A stretch of DNA of 64,000 nt from DASWZN01 sp963841635 (GTDB lineage: Bacteria > Acidobacteriota > Terriglobia > Bryobacterales > Bryobacteraceae). The stretch is from the NCBI GenBank assembly GCA_963841635.1, contig CAWJDO010000003.1:496001-560000 (forward strand). Reading direction: 5' to 3'. This document shows positions 41,732 to 50,961 of this stretch, piece by piece (positions within the stretch are counted from its first letter, which is position 1; every line of letters starts with the position of its first letter). The notes below the pieces were generated by a model. It did not search any database. It saw only the letters and a program-made list of their open reading frames with translations, and was not told the DNA's origin. The position numbers and the translations under genes are program-made.

Positions 41732-42703
41732 TCACTCCGGAAGGATCAGCAGCTTGCCGCTGGTCTTGCGGCCTTCCAGGTCGCGGTGCGCATCGGCGAC
41801 ATGGGACAGGTCGTAGGTGCGGTCGATGCGTATGCTCAACTTGCCGGCGGCGATCCAGCCTAGCACGTCGTCCGCGCGCCACAGAAGCTCCAGCCGGGTG
41901 GCCAGGTGATGCGCCAGCGTGGGACGCGTGAGGAACACCGAGCCCATCTGGCTCAGCACCAGCGGATCGATCGGGGGCACCGGGCCGCTCGATTGCCCGA
42001 AGGAGACCATCATGCCGCGACGGCGCAGGCAGATCAGGCTCTTGGTGAAGGTGGCCTGCCCGACCGAGTCGTAAACCACGTCGACGCCGCGGCCGTCCGT
42101 GAAGCGACGCACTTCGGGCTCGAAGTCCTGGCGGCTGTAAATGATGATGGCGTCGGCTCCGGCCTCGATCGCCAGGTCGGCTTTGGCCTGTGTGGAAACG
42201 GTGCCGATGACGCGGGCGCCGCGCATCTTCGCCATCTGGATCAGCAGAAGCCCGACGCCGCCCGCTGCCGCGTGCACCAGCGCCACGTCGCCTTCCTTGA
42301 GCGGATGCGTGGAGTGCGTCAGGTAGTGCGCCGTCATGCCCTGCAGCATGGCGGCCGCTGCCGTGTTGAAGTCGATTGCGTCGGGGATCTTCACCAGCGC
42401 CGAGGCCGGAACGGCGGCGTATTCGGCATAAGAGCCAAGCGAGGTGGCATAGGCGACGCGGTCGCCGACCGCGACCTCGGTCACGTCGGGGGCGACCGAC
42501 TCGACCACGCCCGCGGCCTCCTGCCCCAGCGTCACCGGCATGGGAGTCTTGTACAGGCCGGACCGCAGGTAGATATCGATGAAATTGACCCCGGCGGCGG
42601 CGATCCTGACCAAAGCCTGGCCAGGCGCGGGGATGGGCGTGGGCACGTCCCGTAGATGAAGCTGTTCGGTCCCCCCGGGGGTATCGACTACGATGGCTCT
42701 CAC
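41732..42703 (-). CDS. Zinc-independent quinone oxidoreductase (MDR family)
   Basis: 323 residues. The GroES-like N-terminal domain has VNFIDIYLRSGLY and LGQEAAGVVESVAPDV. The nucleotide-binding loop is HAAAGGVGLLLIQMAK. Zinc-ligand cysteines are absent, as in the QOR/crystallin group that reduces quinones with NADPH. It is first in a minus-strand run with the M24 peptidase (5 bases between) and accBC. MLQGMTAHYLTHSTHPLKEG is the usual substrate-side block. Confidence 0.93.
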   Translation of the reverse strand: MRAIVVDTPGGTEQLHLRDVPTPIPAPGQALVRIAAAGVNFIDIYLRSGLYKTPMPVTLGQEAAGVVESVAPDVTEVAVGDRVAYATSLGSYAEYAAVPASALVKIPDAIDFNTAAAAMLQGMTAHYLTHSTHPLKEGDVALVHAAAGGVGLLLIQMAKMRGARVIGTVSTQAKADLAIEAGADAIIIYSRQDFEPEVRRFTDGRGVDVVYDSVGQATFTKSLICLRRRGMMVSFGQSSGPVPPIDPLVLSQMGSVFLTRPTLAHHLATRLELLWRADDVLGWIAAGKLSIRIDRTYDLSHVADAHRDLEGRKTSGKLLILPE

Positions 42704-42756
42704 AGTACATAGTGTAGCCGAAGGCCCGTTGCCCGTTGCTCGTCGTACGGCCGGGG

Positions 42757-42788
42757 GTCCGCTCCCTTGCGGTCGCGGCTCGGTAACG
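42757..42788 (+). repeat. GTCCGCT-type short repeat
   Basis: GTCCGCTCCCTTGCGGTCGC and the following bases sit between the divergent quinone reductase and UPF0182 genes. It belongs to the family that also occurs at 14335 and inside the gene at 26760-27806. A CCCGTTGCCCGTTGCTCGTCG run just before it resembles the arms at 19175. Confidence 0.65.
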
Positions 42789-42875
42789 AACGTTCGCGCC
42801 TGCCCCAGGAAATGCGGGCGGTGCTAATGTAAGGTTGGCGCGGGCGGTTCGACCGCGCCACCGAGAGGAGCTGCT

Positions 42876-45626
42876 ATGGCCCATTATCAGATCCCGGCCC
42901 CGTCGCGTCGACGCATCTGGCCCCTGGTCCTGATCGGCGTTTTGTTCCTGGTCCTGATGGGCGCGCGATCGATCGCGAGCTATATCATCGAGTACCACTG
43001 GTGGAGCGAGATGAGGCAGGTTTCGACCTGGCTCTCTCTGCTGGCGTACTCGCTCTCCCCGGCGGCCATCGTGGTGGCGATCGTTTTCGTGGTGCTGTTC
43101 ATGGCGCACCTGCTGGGGATGAGGTTCGGCGGGGCGCGGCTGGGCCAGTATCCGCTCTACGCGAAGATCTCGGCCGCGGCGATCCTGCTGCTCTCGTTCC
43201 TTATCGGCTCGGGCATCGTGGACACCTGGACGGTGGTGCGGTACTTCGGAGGGCGCAACCTTCCGAGCGAGGCGACGGCGTGGACCGATCCGGTCTTCGG
43301 CCATCCACTCAAGTTCTACCTGTTCGACTTGCCGTTCTACGGGGTGCTGCGGCAGTTCCTGCTCGCTCTGGCGATCGCCTCGGCGTTGGTCTACTGGCTG
43401 GCCGCTCGCGCGTGGCAATTGCGGGACACCTTCCGGGAGGCCTTCCGGGACCGTACCCAGGTGGGGCTCGACCTGCGCACGTTCGGACTCGCGGGCGCGC
43501 TGCGGTCGCACTTCCTGCGCGGCGTCGCGGCCCTGTTCCTGGTGGCGCTGGCGTTCCGCTTCTTCCTGGGACGCTATGAGATGCTGTGGAGCGACCACGG
43601 GTTCATGGTGGGTATCGACTACGTGGACGAGACCTGGCGGCTGCCGCTGCAGTGGCTGCTGATGGGGACCTGTCTGATCTCGGCGGCGGCGGTCCTTTTC
43701 GGCCGCTGGCTGTGGACTCTGTCGGTGGTGGCAGCGCTGCTCATTCGGGCCATCGTGCCCGCGGTGGTTGAGGCGGCGTACGTGCGGCCGAACGAGATTT
43801 CGATCGAGCGGCCATACATACAGAGGCACATTCAGGCGACGCGCAGCGCGTTCGCTCTGGGCCAGCACATCAAAGAGGGCGAGTACAAGGCCAAACTCGA
43901 ATCGCGTTTCGACCCGGCTAAGAACCAGGCCATTTTGAGCAACGTGCGCCTGTGGGACTGGCAGGCGTTCCACGATACGGTTACGCAGATGCAGGCGCTG
44001 CGGTCGTACTACCGCTTCGCGGACACCGATGTCGACCGCTATATAATCGACGGCAGTTTACGCCAGTTACTACTCACGCCGCGCGAGCTGGACATCAACC
44101 AGTTAGTGGCCTCGGCGCAGCAGGGCTGGCCAAACACGCACCTGATCTACACGCACGGTTACGGCCTGGTAGTGGCCGAGGCCAACCGGATCACCGCGGA
44201 CGGGCTGCCGGTGTTGTTCATCCAGGATGCCCCGCCGGTGATTAATACTCCCAGTCTGAAGCTCACGCGGCCTGAGCTGTACTACAGCGAAGTGGCGCAC
44301 GAGCCTGTATTCGCCGACACCAAGGAAAAGGAGTTCAACTACCCGGCCGGCGCGGACAATGTCTTCGAGCGCTACCAGGGGAAGGGCGGCTTCCCGGTCT
44401 CGTCGTTCGGCATGCGTCTGGCTGCGGCGGTTTCCGAGGGCGACCCCAACATCCTGCTGACCAGCTCCATGAGCGAAGGCAGCCGCATGATGATCCGCCG
44501 CACGGTGCGCGAGCGCGTGGCGGCGCTGGCGGGCTTCATCACCTGGGAGACCGATCCCTACCTGGTGATCGCAGACTCTGGCCGGCTGGTGTGGACCATC
44601 GATGGCTACACGACCTCGGACGCGCATCCGTACTCGCACAAGGTGGACCTCGGCGACGTGGGAGAGGTCAATTACATGCGCAATGCCGTCAAGGCTACGG
44701 TAGACGCCTACGACGGCGAGACGCACATTTACATCTTCGACGGTTCGGACCCCATCATTCGAGCCTACCAGCAGCTCTTCCCGCGGTTGTTCCAGCCGTT
44801 CTCCGAGATGCCCGCGGACCTGCGGCGGCACGCGCGGTATCCCGAGATTTTCTTTCGCACGCAGGCGGAGATCTACCGCACCTTCCACATGCTGGACCCG
44901 CAGGCCTTCTACAACAAGGAAGACCTGTGGGACGTAGCGAAGACCGCCCGTACGCTGGGCAAGGAGCCGGAGGCCATGTCGCCCACTTACGTGGTGGCCA
45001 GCCTGCCGGGCGAAGACAAGGCCGAGTTCCTCTTGATTCTTCCGTTCACACCCCGCAACAAGGACAACATGATCGGGCTGATGGTGGCGCGGTGCGACGG
45101 CGACCATCTGGGCGACGTCGTGGTCCTTCAACTATCGAAGCAGGAGCTGATTTTCGGGCCGATGCAGATCGAGGCGCGGATCAATCAGGAGCAGAACATC
45201 TCGAAGGACCTCACGCTGTGGAACCAGCAGGGCTCGCAGGTGCTGCGCGGGCAGATGCTGGTGCTGCCGATCGCGGACACGTTCCTGTACGTGGAGCCGC
45301 TCTACATACAGTCGTCGGCGGCGAAGATGCCACAGCTGAAGAAGATCGTGCTCGCGATGGGCAACCTACTCATATACACGGACACCTACGACCAGGCGCT
45401 GGCGCAGTTGAGCAACGCCATGCAGAGCGGAACGATCGCGGCCACGCCGGCGGCACCGGGAGCGGCTCCCGCGATCCCGCAAAAGGCGACGGCCCCGGCC
45501 TCCGATCAGCGGCTGGAAGCGATCCGCGAGCACTTGCGCCGGTACCGCCAATTCGCGGCGGATGGCCACTGGGCCGAGGCTGGGAAGGAACTCGAGGCGA
45601 TACAGGACGAGGTGAACCGGCGCTAG
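42876..45626 (+). CDS. UPF0182 family large membrane protein
   Basis: 916 residues. About seven membrane helices fill the first 330 residues (WPLVLIGVLFLVLMGAR, AAIVVAIVFVVLFMAHLLG, and FGGARLGQYPLYAKISAAAI). A very large extracytoplasmic domain follows (YVRPNEISIERPYIQRHI, GHPLKFYLFDLPFYG at the interface, YGLVVAEANRITADGLPV, NKDNMIGLMVARCDGDHLG). The length and blocks match UPF0182/COG1615, whose function is unknown. GAGAGGAG precedes ATG 42876. A charged, helical C-terminus has LRRYRQFAADGHWAEAGKEL. Confidence 0.92.
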   Translation: MAHYQIPAPSRRRIWPLVLIGVLFLVLMGARSIASYIIEYHWWSEMRQVSTWLSLLAYSLSPAAIVVAIVFVVLFMAHLLGMRFGGARLGQYPLYAKISAAAILLLSFLIGSGIVDTWTVVRYFGGRNLPSEATAWTDPVFGHPLKFYLFDLPFYGVLRQFLLALAIASALVYWLAARAWQLRDTFREAFRDRTQVGLDLRTFGLAGALRSHFLRGVAALFLVALAFRFFLGRYEMLWSDHGFMVGIDYVDETWRLPLQWLLMGTCLISAAAVLFGRWLWTLSVVAALLIRAIVPAVVEAAYVRPNEISIERPYIQRHIQATRSAFALGQHIKEGEYKAKLESRFDPAKNQAILSNVRLWDWQAFHDTVTQMQALRSYYRFADTDVDRYIIDGSLRQLLLTPRELDINQLVASAQQGWPNTHLIYTHGYGLVVAEANRITADGLPVLFIQDAPPVINTPSLKLTRPELYYSEVAHEPVFADTKEKEFNYPAGADNVFERYQGKGGFPVSSFGMRLAAAVSEGDPNILLTSSMSEGSRMMIRRTVRERVAALAGFITWETDPYLVIADSGRLVWTIDGYTTSDAHPYSHKVDLGDVGEVNYMRNAVKATVDAYDGETHIYIFDGSDPIIRAYQQLFPRLFQPFSEMPADLRRHARYPEIFFRTQAEIYRTFHMLDPQAFYNKEDLWDVAKTARTLGKEPEAMSPTYVVASLPGEDKAEFLLILPFTPRNKDNMIGLMVARCDGDHLGDVVVLQLSKQELIFGPMQIEARINQEQNISKDLTLWNQQGSQVLRGQMLVLPIADTFLYVEPLYIQSSAAKMPQLKKIVLAMGNLLIYTDTYDQALAQLSNAMQSGTIAATPAAPGAAPAIPQKATAPASDQRLEAIREHLRRYRQFAADGHWAEAGKELEAIQDEVNRR

Positions 45627-45658
45627 GTCCACTCGCTCACGCTCGCGGTTCGTTGCTG
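45626..45658 (+). repeat. GTCCGCT-type short repeat, diverged
   Basis: GGTCCACTCGCTCACGCTCG and the bases up to GTTGCTG begin right at the UPF0182 stop. It is a diverged member of the GTCCGCT family and may help end transcription between these convergent genes. Confidence 0.55.
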
Positions 45659-45668
45659 TGGGTGGTTC

Positions 45669-46502
45669 TCATTGGTTCGGTTCGCGGCGGATGGCGATGG
45701 TGCGGGCGTCCTCAGCGGTCTGAGCTGCTTCTCGGGCGATGGTGACCACGCGCTTGCCGTCGACCTTCTTGTTGCTCTCTAACTGCTGCGCCTGGCCGTA
45801 GAGTTGCTGGGCCTTTTGGAGAGTGGTTTGCGCGTAACGGTCAGCGCCTTCGGCGCGGGCGAGTTGGAGTGCGTTCTGCGCCTCATAGAGGGCTAGCAGG
45901 GCTTGATAGCGATCCATGGACACCGCGCGTTCATTGGTGGAATAGCGCACCTCGACGGGGGCCTCCGGGACGGGATACTCGCTGCGGCGCAGGAGTTCGA
46001 AGTGGGCCTCAATCTTCTCCGACTGGCCCACGGTATCCGGACGCAACACGTTCTCCAGGACCACGACGTTGCTCGGCTGCGTCACCGAGAAATACGGCTC
46101 GGCGGTTACCAGCAGGCCGAAGGCCTGGAACTGCGAGGTGACGTGGAGATGCACCTTGTTGGAGGCGTCGGGCAGTAGCTCGCCGAGATTGACGGGGCGG
46201 CCCTCCGGGGTGATGGCCCAGAGAACATACGTGAGGTAGCGGGGGCCGAAGCGGGTGGGCGCATCGAGTCCCTCGAATTTCGCGTCGATATCCACCGCGC
46301 CCGGCTTGCCTTCGACCTTGGCCTCTCCCTTCGCCAGTGGCAGCAGCACGGTGCCGCGGAAGCCGATCTTGGTCGGTTGGCCGGTGTGTCCGTAGTTCAC
46401 GGCCTCGATGCTGTGCTGCTCGACTGTGACTTTGTAGATGGGCGCCTGGCCGTAAGCGGCCGAGACCCAAAGAAACGACAGAGCTAACAATAAGCACTTC
46501 AT
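45669..46502 (-). CDS. Secreted unknown protein with a helical tail
   Basis: 277 residues. A signal peptide at 1-19 ends at AYGQA. The middle is beta-rich (IGFRGTVLLPLAKGEAKVEG, and FSVTQPSNVVVLENVL). The last 80 residues are helical and charged (YQALLALYEAQNALQLARAEGA, then TLQKAQQLYGQAQQLESNKK), like DUF4398-type periplasmic tails. No enzyme motif is seen. It is convergent with the UPF0182 gene and not close to its upstream neighbour. Confidence 0.7.
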   Translation of the reverse strand: MKCLLLALSFLWVSAAYGQAPIYKVTVEQHSIEAVNYGHTGQPTKIGFRGTVLLPLAKGEAKVEGKPGAVDIDAKFEGLDAPTRFGPRYLTYVLWAITPEGRPVNLGELLPDASNKVHLHVTSQFQAFGLLVTAEPYFSVTQPSNVVVLENVLRPDTVGQSEKIEAHFELLRRSEYPVPEAPVEVRYSTNERAVSMDRYQALLALYEAQNALQLARAEGADRYAQTTLQKAQQLYGQAQQLESNKKVDGKRVVTIAREAAQTAEDARTIAIRREPNQ

Positions 46503-46580
46503 GCCCTCGGGAGAGCAAATGCAGGGCCAGTTCCGAAGGCCCCTGGGTTTTCAACGCGGCAGCCGCGGGGTAGGAAGGAA

Positions 46581-47564
46581 TTACCAGCGCTGGTGTACCA
46601 GCGGGCGAATCTTGGCGTCGTATAGGCGGGTCAAGGCAGCCATGGCTTCATCCGTCAAGGGCGGAAGGCCGGAGGCGGCGCAGTTCTCCCCGACCTGCGC
46701 GGGGCGCTTGCCGCCGGGGATGGCACAGGTGACGGCATCAAACATCAGGATCCAGCGCAGGGCGAACTGAGCCATCGCGGTTCCGACGGGCAGCAGGTGG
46801 CGGATCGTTTCGACCGCACCGAGCGCCGCATCGTAATCCACGCCGGAGAAAGTCTCGCCGACGTCGAACGCTTCGCCGTGGCGGTTGAAGTTGCGGTGAT
46901 CGTCGGGGGCGAACTGCGAGTCGCGGGCCAGCTTGCCCGTCAGCATTCCGCTGGCGAGAGGCACGCGCGCAAGGATTCCCACACGGCGGCGCCTGGCCTC
47001 GGGGAAGAAGAGCTCGGCGGGCCGGCAACGGAAGCAGTTGAAGATGATCTGGACGGTCTGAACGTTGGGGAATTCGATGGCCTTGAGAGCTTCCTCGACG
47101 GTCTGGACGCTGACGCCGTAGTAGCGGATCTTTCCGGCGCGGGCGAGGTCGTCCAGCGCGCCGAACACTTCGGGGCGGTAGTAGACCTCGGTGGGCGGGC
47201 AATGCAACTGCAGCAGGTCCAGGCAATCGGTGGCGAGGTTGCGCAGGCTGTCTTCTATGAAGCGGGTGAGGTTGGCCGCGTTGTAGCCGTCGGCGGTATG
47301 CGGAGAGAGGCGGCGGCCGGCCTTGGTCGCGACGACAATCTGTTCTTTGCGGTCGCGCCTTACTTGACCCACGAGGCGTTCGCTGCGGCCATCGCCGTAG
47401 ACGTCGGCGGTGTCGATGAAGTTGACGCCGCAATCGATCGCCTGGTGCAGCGCGGCGAGCGATTCGTTGTCGTCGGTCGAGCCCCAGGCGCCGCCGATGG
47501 CCCAGGCGCCAAAGCTGACTTCGGAGACGTTCCAACCGGTGTGACCGAGAGCGCGGTAGTTCAT
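46581..47564 (-). CDS. Aldo/keto reductase
   Basis: 327 residues, an (alpha/beta)8 NADPH-dependent oxidoreductase. MNYRALGHTGWNVSEVSFGAWAIGG begins the domain. The catalytic set is Asp and Tyr in FIDTADVYGDGRSE, Lys in IVVATKAGRR and His in LLQLHCPP. Members reduce sugars, aldehydes or ketones; the substrate is not predictable. Monocistronic by spacing. Confidence 0.92.
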   Translation of the reverse strand: MNYRALGHTGWNVSEVSFGAWAIGGAWGSTDDNESLAALHQAIDCGVNFIDTADVYGDGRSERLVGQVRRDRKEQIVVATKAGRRLSPHTADGYNAANLTRFIEDSLRNLATDCLDLLQLHCPPTEVYYRPEVFGALDDLARAGKIRYYGVSVQTVEEALKAIEFPNVQTVQIIFNCFRCRPAELFFPEARRRRVGILARVPLASGMLTGKLARDSQFAPDDHRNFNRHGEAFDVGETFSGVDYDAALGAVETIRHLLPVGTAMAQFALRWILMFDAVTCAIPGGKRPAQVGENCAASGLPPLTDEAMAALTRLYDAKIRPLVHQRW

Positions 47565-47614
47565 GGGTCCAATGTAGCGGAAACGCGGCGGAGCGGGGCT
47601 GACGCCCGCCTTCC

Positions 47615-48100
47615 CTAGTCGAGAGTCTGCTCTAGCACTTTGCGGGCTTGGGCGGCGCGGTAGGCTCTCAGCTTTTCTTTGTACTCGGGATGGTGCGCGG
47701 CCAGAATGGCCACGGCCAGCAGGGCCGCGTTCCTGGCGCCGGCTTTGCCGATGCCGAGTGTGCCGACGGGAACGCCGCCGGGCATCTGCACCGTCGAGAG
47801 GAGCGAATCGAGGCCCTTCAGCGCGAGGCTTTCCATAGGCACGCCGAGCACGGGCAGGATGGTGTGGGCGGCTATCACGCCGGCCAGATGCGCCGCGCCG
47901 CCCGCCGCCGCGATCATCACCTCGAGGCCGCGATCTTCCGCCTGCGAGGCGTACTGGGCGGTCTCGGCCGGGGTGCGGTGCGCGGAGAGCACACGCGCTT
48001 CGTGCGGCACTCCGAACTCAGTCAGGGTCGCGGCCGTGTCCCGCATGACCTCCCAATCCGACTTGCTACCCATCACCACGGCAACCAGGGGCTCGCTCAT
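47615..48100 (-). CDS. purE: N5-carboxyaminoimidazole ribonucleotide mutase
   Basis: 161 residues, class I PurE of purine synthesis. MGSKSDWEVM and the catalytic His in LSAHRTP are present, along with AAAGGAAHLAGVIAAHT and MPGGVPVGTLGIGKAGARNAAL. It interconverts N5-CAIR and CAIR. purK is not adjacent. An imperfect inverted repeat lies upstream. Confidence 0.96.
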   Translation of the reverse strand: MSEPLVAVVMGSKSDWEVMRDTAATLTEFGVPHEARVLSAHRTPAETAQYASQAEDRGLEVMIAAAGGAAHLAGVIAAHTILPVLGVPMESLALKGLDSLLSTVQMPGGVPVGTLGIGKAGARNAALLAVAILAAHHPEYKEKLRAYRAAQARKVLEQTLD

Positions 48101-48118
48101 GGAACCCAGGTTAGCAAG

Positions 48119-48207
48119 GCTGCTCGTCGCTCGTCGCTCGTCGAAAGATCGCGAGTGCGAGTCGTGTCGCTTCGCGACCGGGATCGACGGGCGACAAGCG
48201 ACGGGCG
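48119..48207. repeat. Inverted-repeat element related to the one at 19175
   Basis: The left side is three tandem CTCGTCG units (48122-48143). The right side is CGACGGGCGACAAGCGACGG (48185-48204). Both words also form the arms at 19175-19305. It fills the gap between purE and the end of pspA. Confidence 0.65.
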
Positions 48208-48214
48208 TCCGACC

Positions 48215-48874
48215 CTACTTCCCGCGGCGGGCTTTCAGTTCGGCCAGCATCTGGTCGATGCGGTCCGCCTTGTCGAGGGCGGTGAGCTGCTCCTCTGTGT
48301 TGTCGGCCAGCATCTCGGCCTTGGCCTGGCTCGTGGCCTCGCTGTGGAGGACCTTCTTCTGCATGCGCTCGAAGGCGGCGGCGCTCGACCCGTCGGCAAC
48401 GGCCATACGGGCGTCGCTGGCTTTCGAGAGAGCGCGGGAACGCCGGTGCTGCGCGATCAGCATGTCGCTCATGTTTTTCGCCTCCGTCAGCTTCTGGCCC
48501 AGCTTATGAAGCGCAGACTTGAGCTCCTCGACCTGGACCTTCTGGTCTGCAATCTGTTGATCGAAGCCCTCGTCCATCTGCTTGTAGCCGAGGGATCGCT
48601 CGAGCGCGGCCCGAGCGAGCTCTTCCTGGCCCTTGTCGATGGCCAGTTCGGCCTTGCGCGTCCATTCGGCGTGCTTATCCACGGTCTCTTTCCGTTTCTT
48701 CTCGAGGACGTGCAGATCGGCGATCGCGACCGCGACCTGCGTCTTGACCTGCAGCAGTTGATTCTGCATGTCGAGAATCACCTGCTTGATCATCTTCTCC
48801 GGGTCCTCGGCCTTATCGATGAGGTCATTGAGATTGGCCCGGATCAAGGTGGAAACACGTTCCAGTAGTGCCAT
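48215..48874 (-). CDS. pspA: Phage-shock/membrane-repair protein PspA/IM30
   Basis: 219 residues, helical coiled coil throughout. MALLERVSTLIRANLNDLIDKAEDPEKMIKQ is the family N-terminus, and the amphipathic first helix binds stressed membrane. GGAGG lies 8 bases upstream of ATG 48874, which settles the start. The final tail is LDKADRIDQMLAELKARRGK. It is the last gene of the XRE-NfeD-flotillin run, 54 bases after the flotillin stop, with a palindrome between. Confidence 0.94.
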   Translation of the reverse strand: MALLERVSTLIRANLNDLIDKAEDPEKMIKQVILDMQNQLLQVKTQVAVAIADLHVLEKKRKETVDKHAEWTRKAELAIDKGQEELARAALERSLGYKQMDEGFDQQIADQKVQVEELKSALHKLGQKLTEAKNMSDMLIAQHRRSRALSKASDARMAVADGSSAAAFERMQKKVLHSEATSQAKAEMLADNTEEQLTALDKADRIDQMLAELKARRGK

Positions 48875-48891
48875 TTCGATTGCCTCCTTCT

Positions 48892-48913
48892 GGGCAGGCG
48901 AGGCCGCCTGCCC
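48892..48913. repeat. Palindromic module between flotillin and pspA
   Basis: GGGCAGGCG and CGCCTGCCC form a 9-base stem with an AGGC loop. The outer CCCAC resembles the end of the 110-base repeats. It could attenuate the flotillin message before pspA. Confidence 0.55.
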
Positions 48914-48927
48914 CACACTAAAGTCCC

Positions 48928-50361
48928 CTAGCCCTGGTCGGGCTCCGATTTCTTCTCTCCAATCAACTTGACCTTCGAGAACAGCTCGGACATCTTCATT
49001 CCCGAGAGTGTCTCGAACAGCGCCGGGATCTGGGCCGCCATGGCAGCCATATCGCCGGTGATCTTGTTCATGCCGGCGGAATTGCCGTCGCCGGTGGATA
49101 CGATGGTGATCTTGTCCACGTTGGCGAGCGGCGCGGCGAGCGCCCTCGCGACTTCGGGCAGCCCGCTGATGAGCCGGTCCACGACGGCCGCCTGGTTCCA
49201 TTCCTGGTAGGCCGCGGCCTTGACGTTCATGGCGCGCGCCTCGGCGTCGCCCTTCTTGAAGATGATGTCGGCCTCGGCCTCGCCGGTCGCGCGGGTCGCG
49301 GAGGCCTGGCCTTCGGCCTGAATCGAGAGACGCTGCTTCTCGGCTTCAGCCAGGGTCTCGATTTTCTGCCGCTCGATCTCGGCCTGCTTGAGCACGGTGG
49401 CGATCAACTCGCGTTCGCGGCGCTGGATTTCGGCGTCCTGCACAGCGATCTGCCCCTGCCGCTCGACCTGTTGGATCTTGACCTGCTCGGCCACGACCTG
49501 TTGCTGCATGATGTTGGTCTGGATGTCGTAGGCCTTGTCGGCCTGGGCCTGCTGTCTCTTGGTGGTCTCGACGTATTGCGCCTTCCTGACGTCGAGATCG
49601 CGCTGTGCCTGGGCCTGCGCTGCCAGCGACTGGGTCTCCGCCAGGACGCGCTCCTGGTCGGCCTGCGCCCGCGCGATGGCGGCTTCCCGCTGCGCGATAG
49701 CCCTCCGGATGGCCGTGTCGCGCTCCGCTTCGGCGGTGGCGACGTCGGCGTCGCGCTTGATGCGCGCGACATCCGGCCGCCCCATGTTGCTGATGTACTC
49801 GTTCTGGTCCTTGACTTCCTTGATGGTGAACGAGATCACCTCGAGACCCATCTTGTTCATGTCGCCGGCACAGGTGGAGCGCATACGGTCGGACACCATC
49901 TCCGGCTCTTTCACGATCTCTTCCACGGTGAGCTGGCCGATGATGCCGCGCAGATGGCCTTCCATCACCAGGCGGATCAAGCCCTCGCGTTCGTTGTCGG
50001 ACTTGGTCAAGAACTGCTCAGCCGCGGTGAGGACCGAGACGTCGTCCGACTTCACCTTGATCTGCGCCACCGCTTCCACCGTCACCGCCACACCTTGCTT
50101 GGTGTACAGATCCTGTTTGGGCGCCACATCGAATGACATGAGTTCCAGCGACAGGCGACGCCAGCTTTCAACCAGCGGCCATATGACCGTGCCGCGGCCC
50201 TTGATGATGCGTGTGCGCCGCCGCCCGTAGACTACCAGCGCCTCGTGGGGGCCGGCCTTGCGATACAGGCGCGCCAGCGACATCGGCACAAAGAAGATCA
50301 CCAGTATGGCCCCGCCGACGATGAGCCAAATCAAGCCTTTGTCCAGAGATGTCAGATCCAT
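48928..50361 (-). CDS. Flotillin-like SPFH-domain protein
   Basis: 477 residues. One membrane helix (WLIVGGAILVIFFVPMSL) at about 11-28 precedes an SPFH domain (EALVVYGRRRTRIIKGRGT, LTVEEIVKEPEMVSDRM). A long Ala/Glu/Gln-rich coiled coil at about 200-370 has RAIAQREAAIARAQADQERV and AEAEKQRLSIQAEGQA. It organises membrane microdomains. It is encoded next to an NfeD-like protein, the usual partner, and before pspA. Confidence 0.93.
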   Translation of the reverse strand: MDLTSLDKGLIWLIVGGAILVIFFVPMSLARLYRKAGPHEALVVYGRRRTRIIKGRGTVIWPLVESWRRLSLELMSFDVAPKQDLYTKQGVAVTVEAVAQIKVKSDDVSVLTAAEQFLTKSDNEREGLIRLVMEGHLRGIIGQLTVEEIVKEPEMVSDRMRSTCAGDMNKMGLEVISFTIKEVKDQNEYISNMGRPDVARIKRDADVATAEAERDTAIRRAIAQREAAIARAQADQERVLAETQSLAAQAQAQRDLDVRKAQYVETTKRQQAQADKAYDIQTNIMQQQVVAEQVKIQQVERQGQIAVQDAEIQRRERELIATVLKQAEIERQKIETLAEAEKQRLSIQAEGQASATRATGEAEADIIFKKGDAEARAMNVKAAAYQEWNQAAVVDRLISGLPEVARALAAPLANVDKITIVSTGDGNSAGMNKITGDMAAMAAQIPALFETLSGMKMSELFSKVKLIGEKKSEPDQG

Positions 50362-50370
50362 AAGTTCTCC

Positions 50371-50961
50371 TCAGTCCTTGTCCACTTCGTCCGCGGGCTC
50401 GCCTGACAGGTCTTCCCAGCGCCGGACATAGGCAATGCCCTTGTCGAAACGAGTCACAACAACTTCCGTATTCTTCGCGACCGCCGCTCCATCTTCACTT
50501 CTGGCGGCCGTGCAATGCCGCGTGCCCCCCTGCGTGAAAACAATCTCTCCGGTGCCGCCCGGCCGTATCCCGACACTCAGCGCGCCGAGCACGCCGACCA
50601 TTTCCGAATCTTCCGGTTCCACTTCGTCTTCCCAGCGCATCAGCACCTTGGCCAGGAACAGGAAGATGATGGCCGCGCCCACCAAACCTCCCGCGATGGC
50701 GATTCCCAGAGCGAAGAAGACCCAGACACTCGAGAGGGTGACCAGCAGCCAGCCCGTGGCGCCGAACCAGGTCAGAAACGCCGCCAGCGTACCGAAGTTC
50801 AGCACCGGCACGTGGCCGCCGCCCACGTGCGGAACGTGAACGTGCGGGACATGAACGTGCAGATGCGGCAGGTGCAGATGCGAGCTTCCCGTCACGAACG
50901 AGATCAGGCTCATCAAGAAGCCGACCAGGAAACAGATCAAGTAGAACTGCGCCCAAGTCAT
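50371..50961 (-). CDS. NfeD-like membrane protein with a His-rich loop
   Basis: 196 residues from ATG 50961, which overlaps the XRE stop. Three or four membrane helices are seen (YLICFLVGFLMSLISFV, LAAFLTWFGATGWLLV, VWVFFALGIAIAGGLVGAAI). The C-terminal domain is an OB-like fold (LGALSVGIRPGGTGEIVFTQ, AVAKNTEVVVTRFDKGIAYV) as in NfeD partners of flotillins. A loop at about 28-50 is HLHLPHLHVHVPHVHVPHVG, ten His in about 22 residues, which could bind metal. It precedes the flotillin gene by 9 bases. Confidence 0.85.
   Translation of the reverse strand: MTWAQFYLICFLVGFLMSLISFVTGSSHLHLPHLHVHVPHVHVPHVGGGHVPVLNFGTLAAFLTWFGATGWLLVTLSSVWVFFALGIAIAGGLVGAAIIFLFLAKVLMRWEDEVEPEDSEMVGVLGALSVGIRPGGTGEIVFTQGGTRHCTAARSEDGAAVAKNTEVVVTRFDKGIAYVRRWEDLSGEPADEVDKD

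Noticed and set aside
41724..43973. Very long open frame (749 codons) on the minus strand
   Set aside because: It crosses the quinone reductase and UPF0182 genes in the wrong frame and is Arg/Gly/Pro-rich without any domain. It is a GC-driven shadow.
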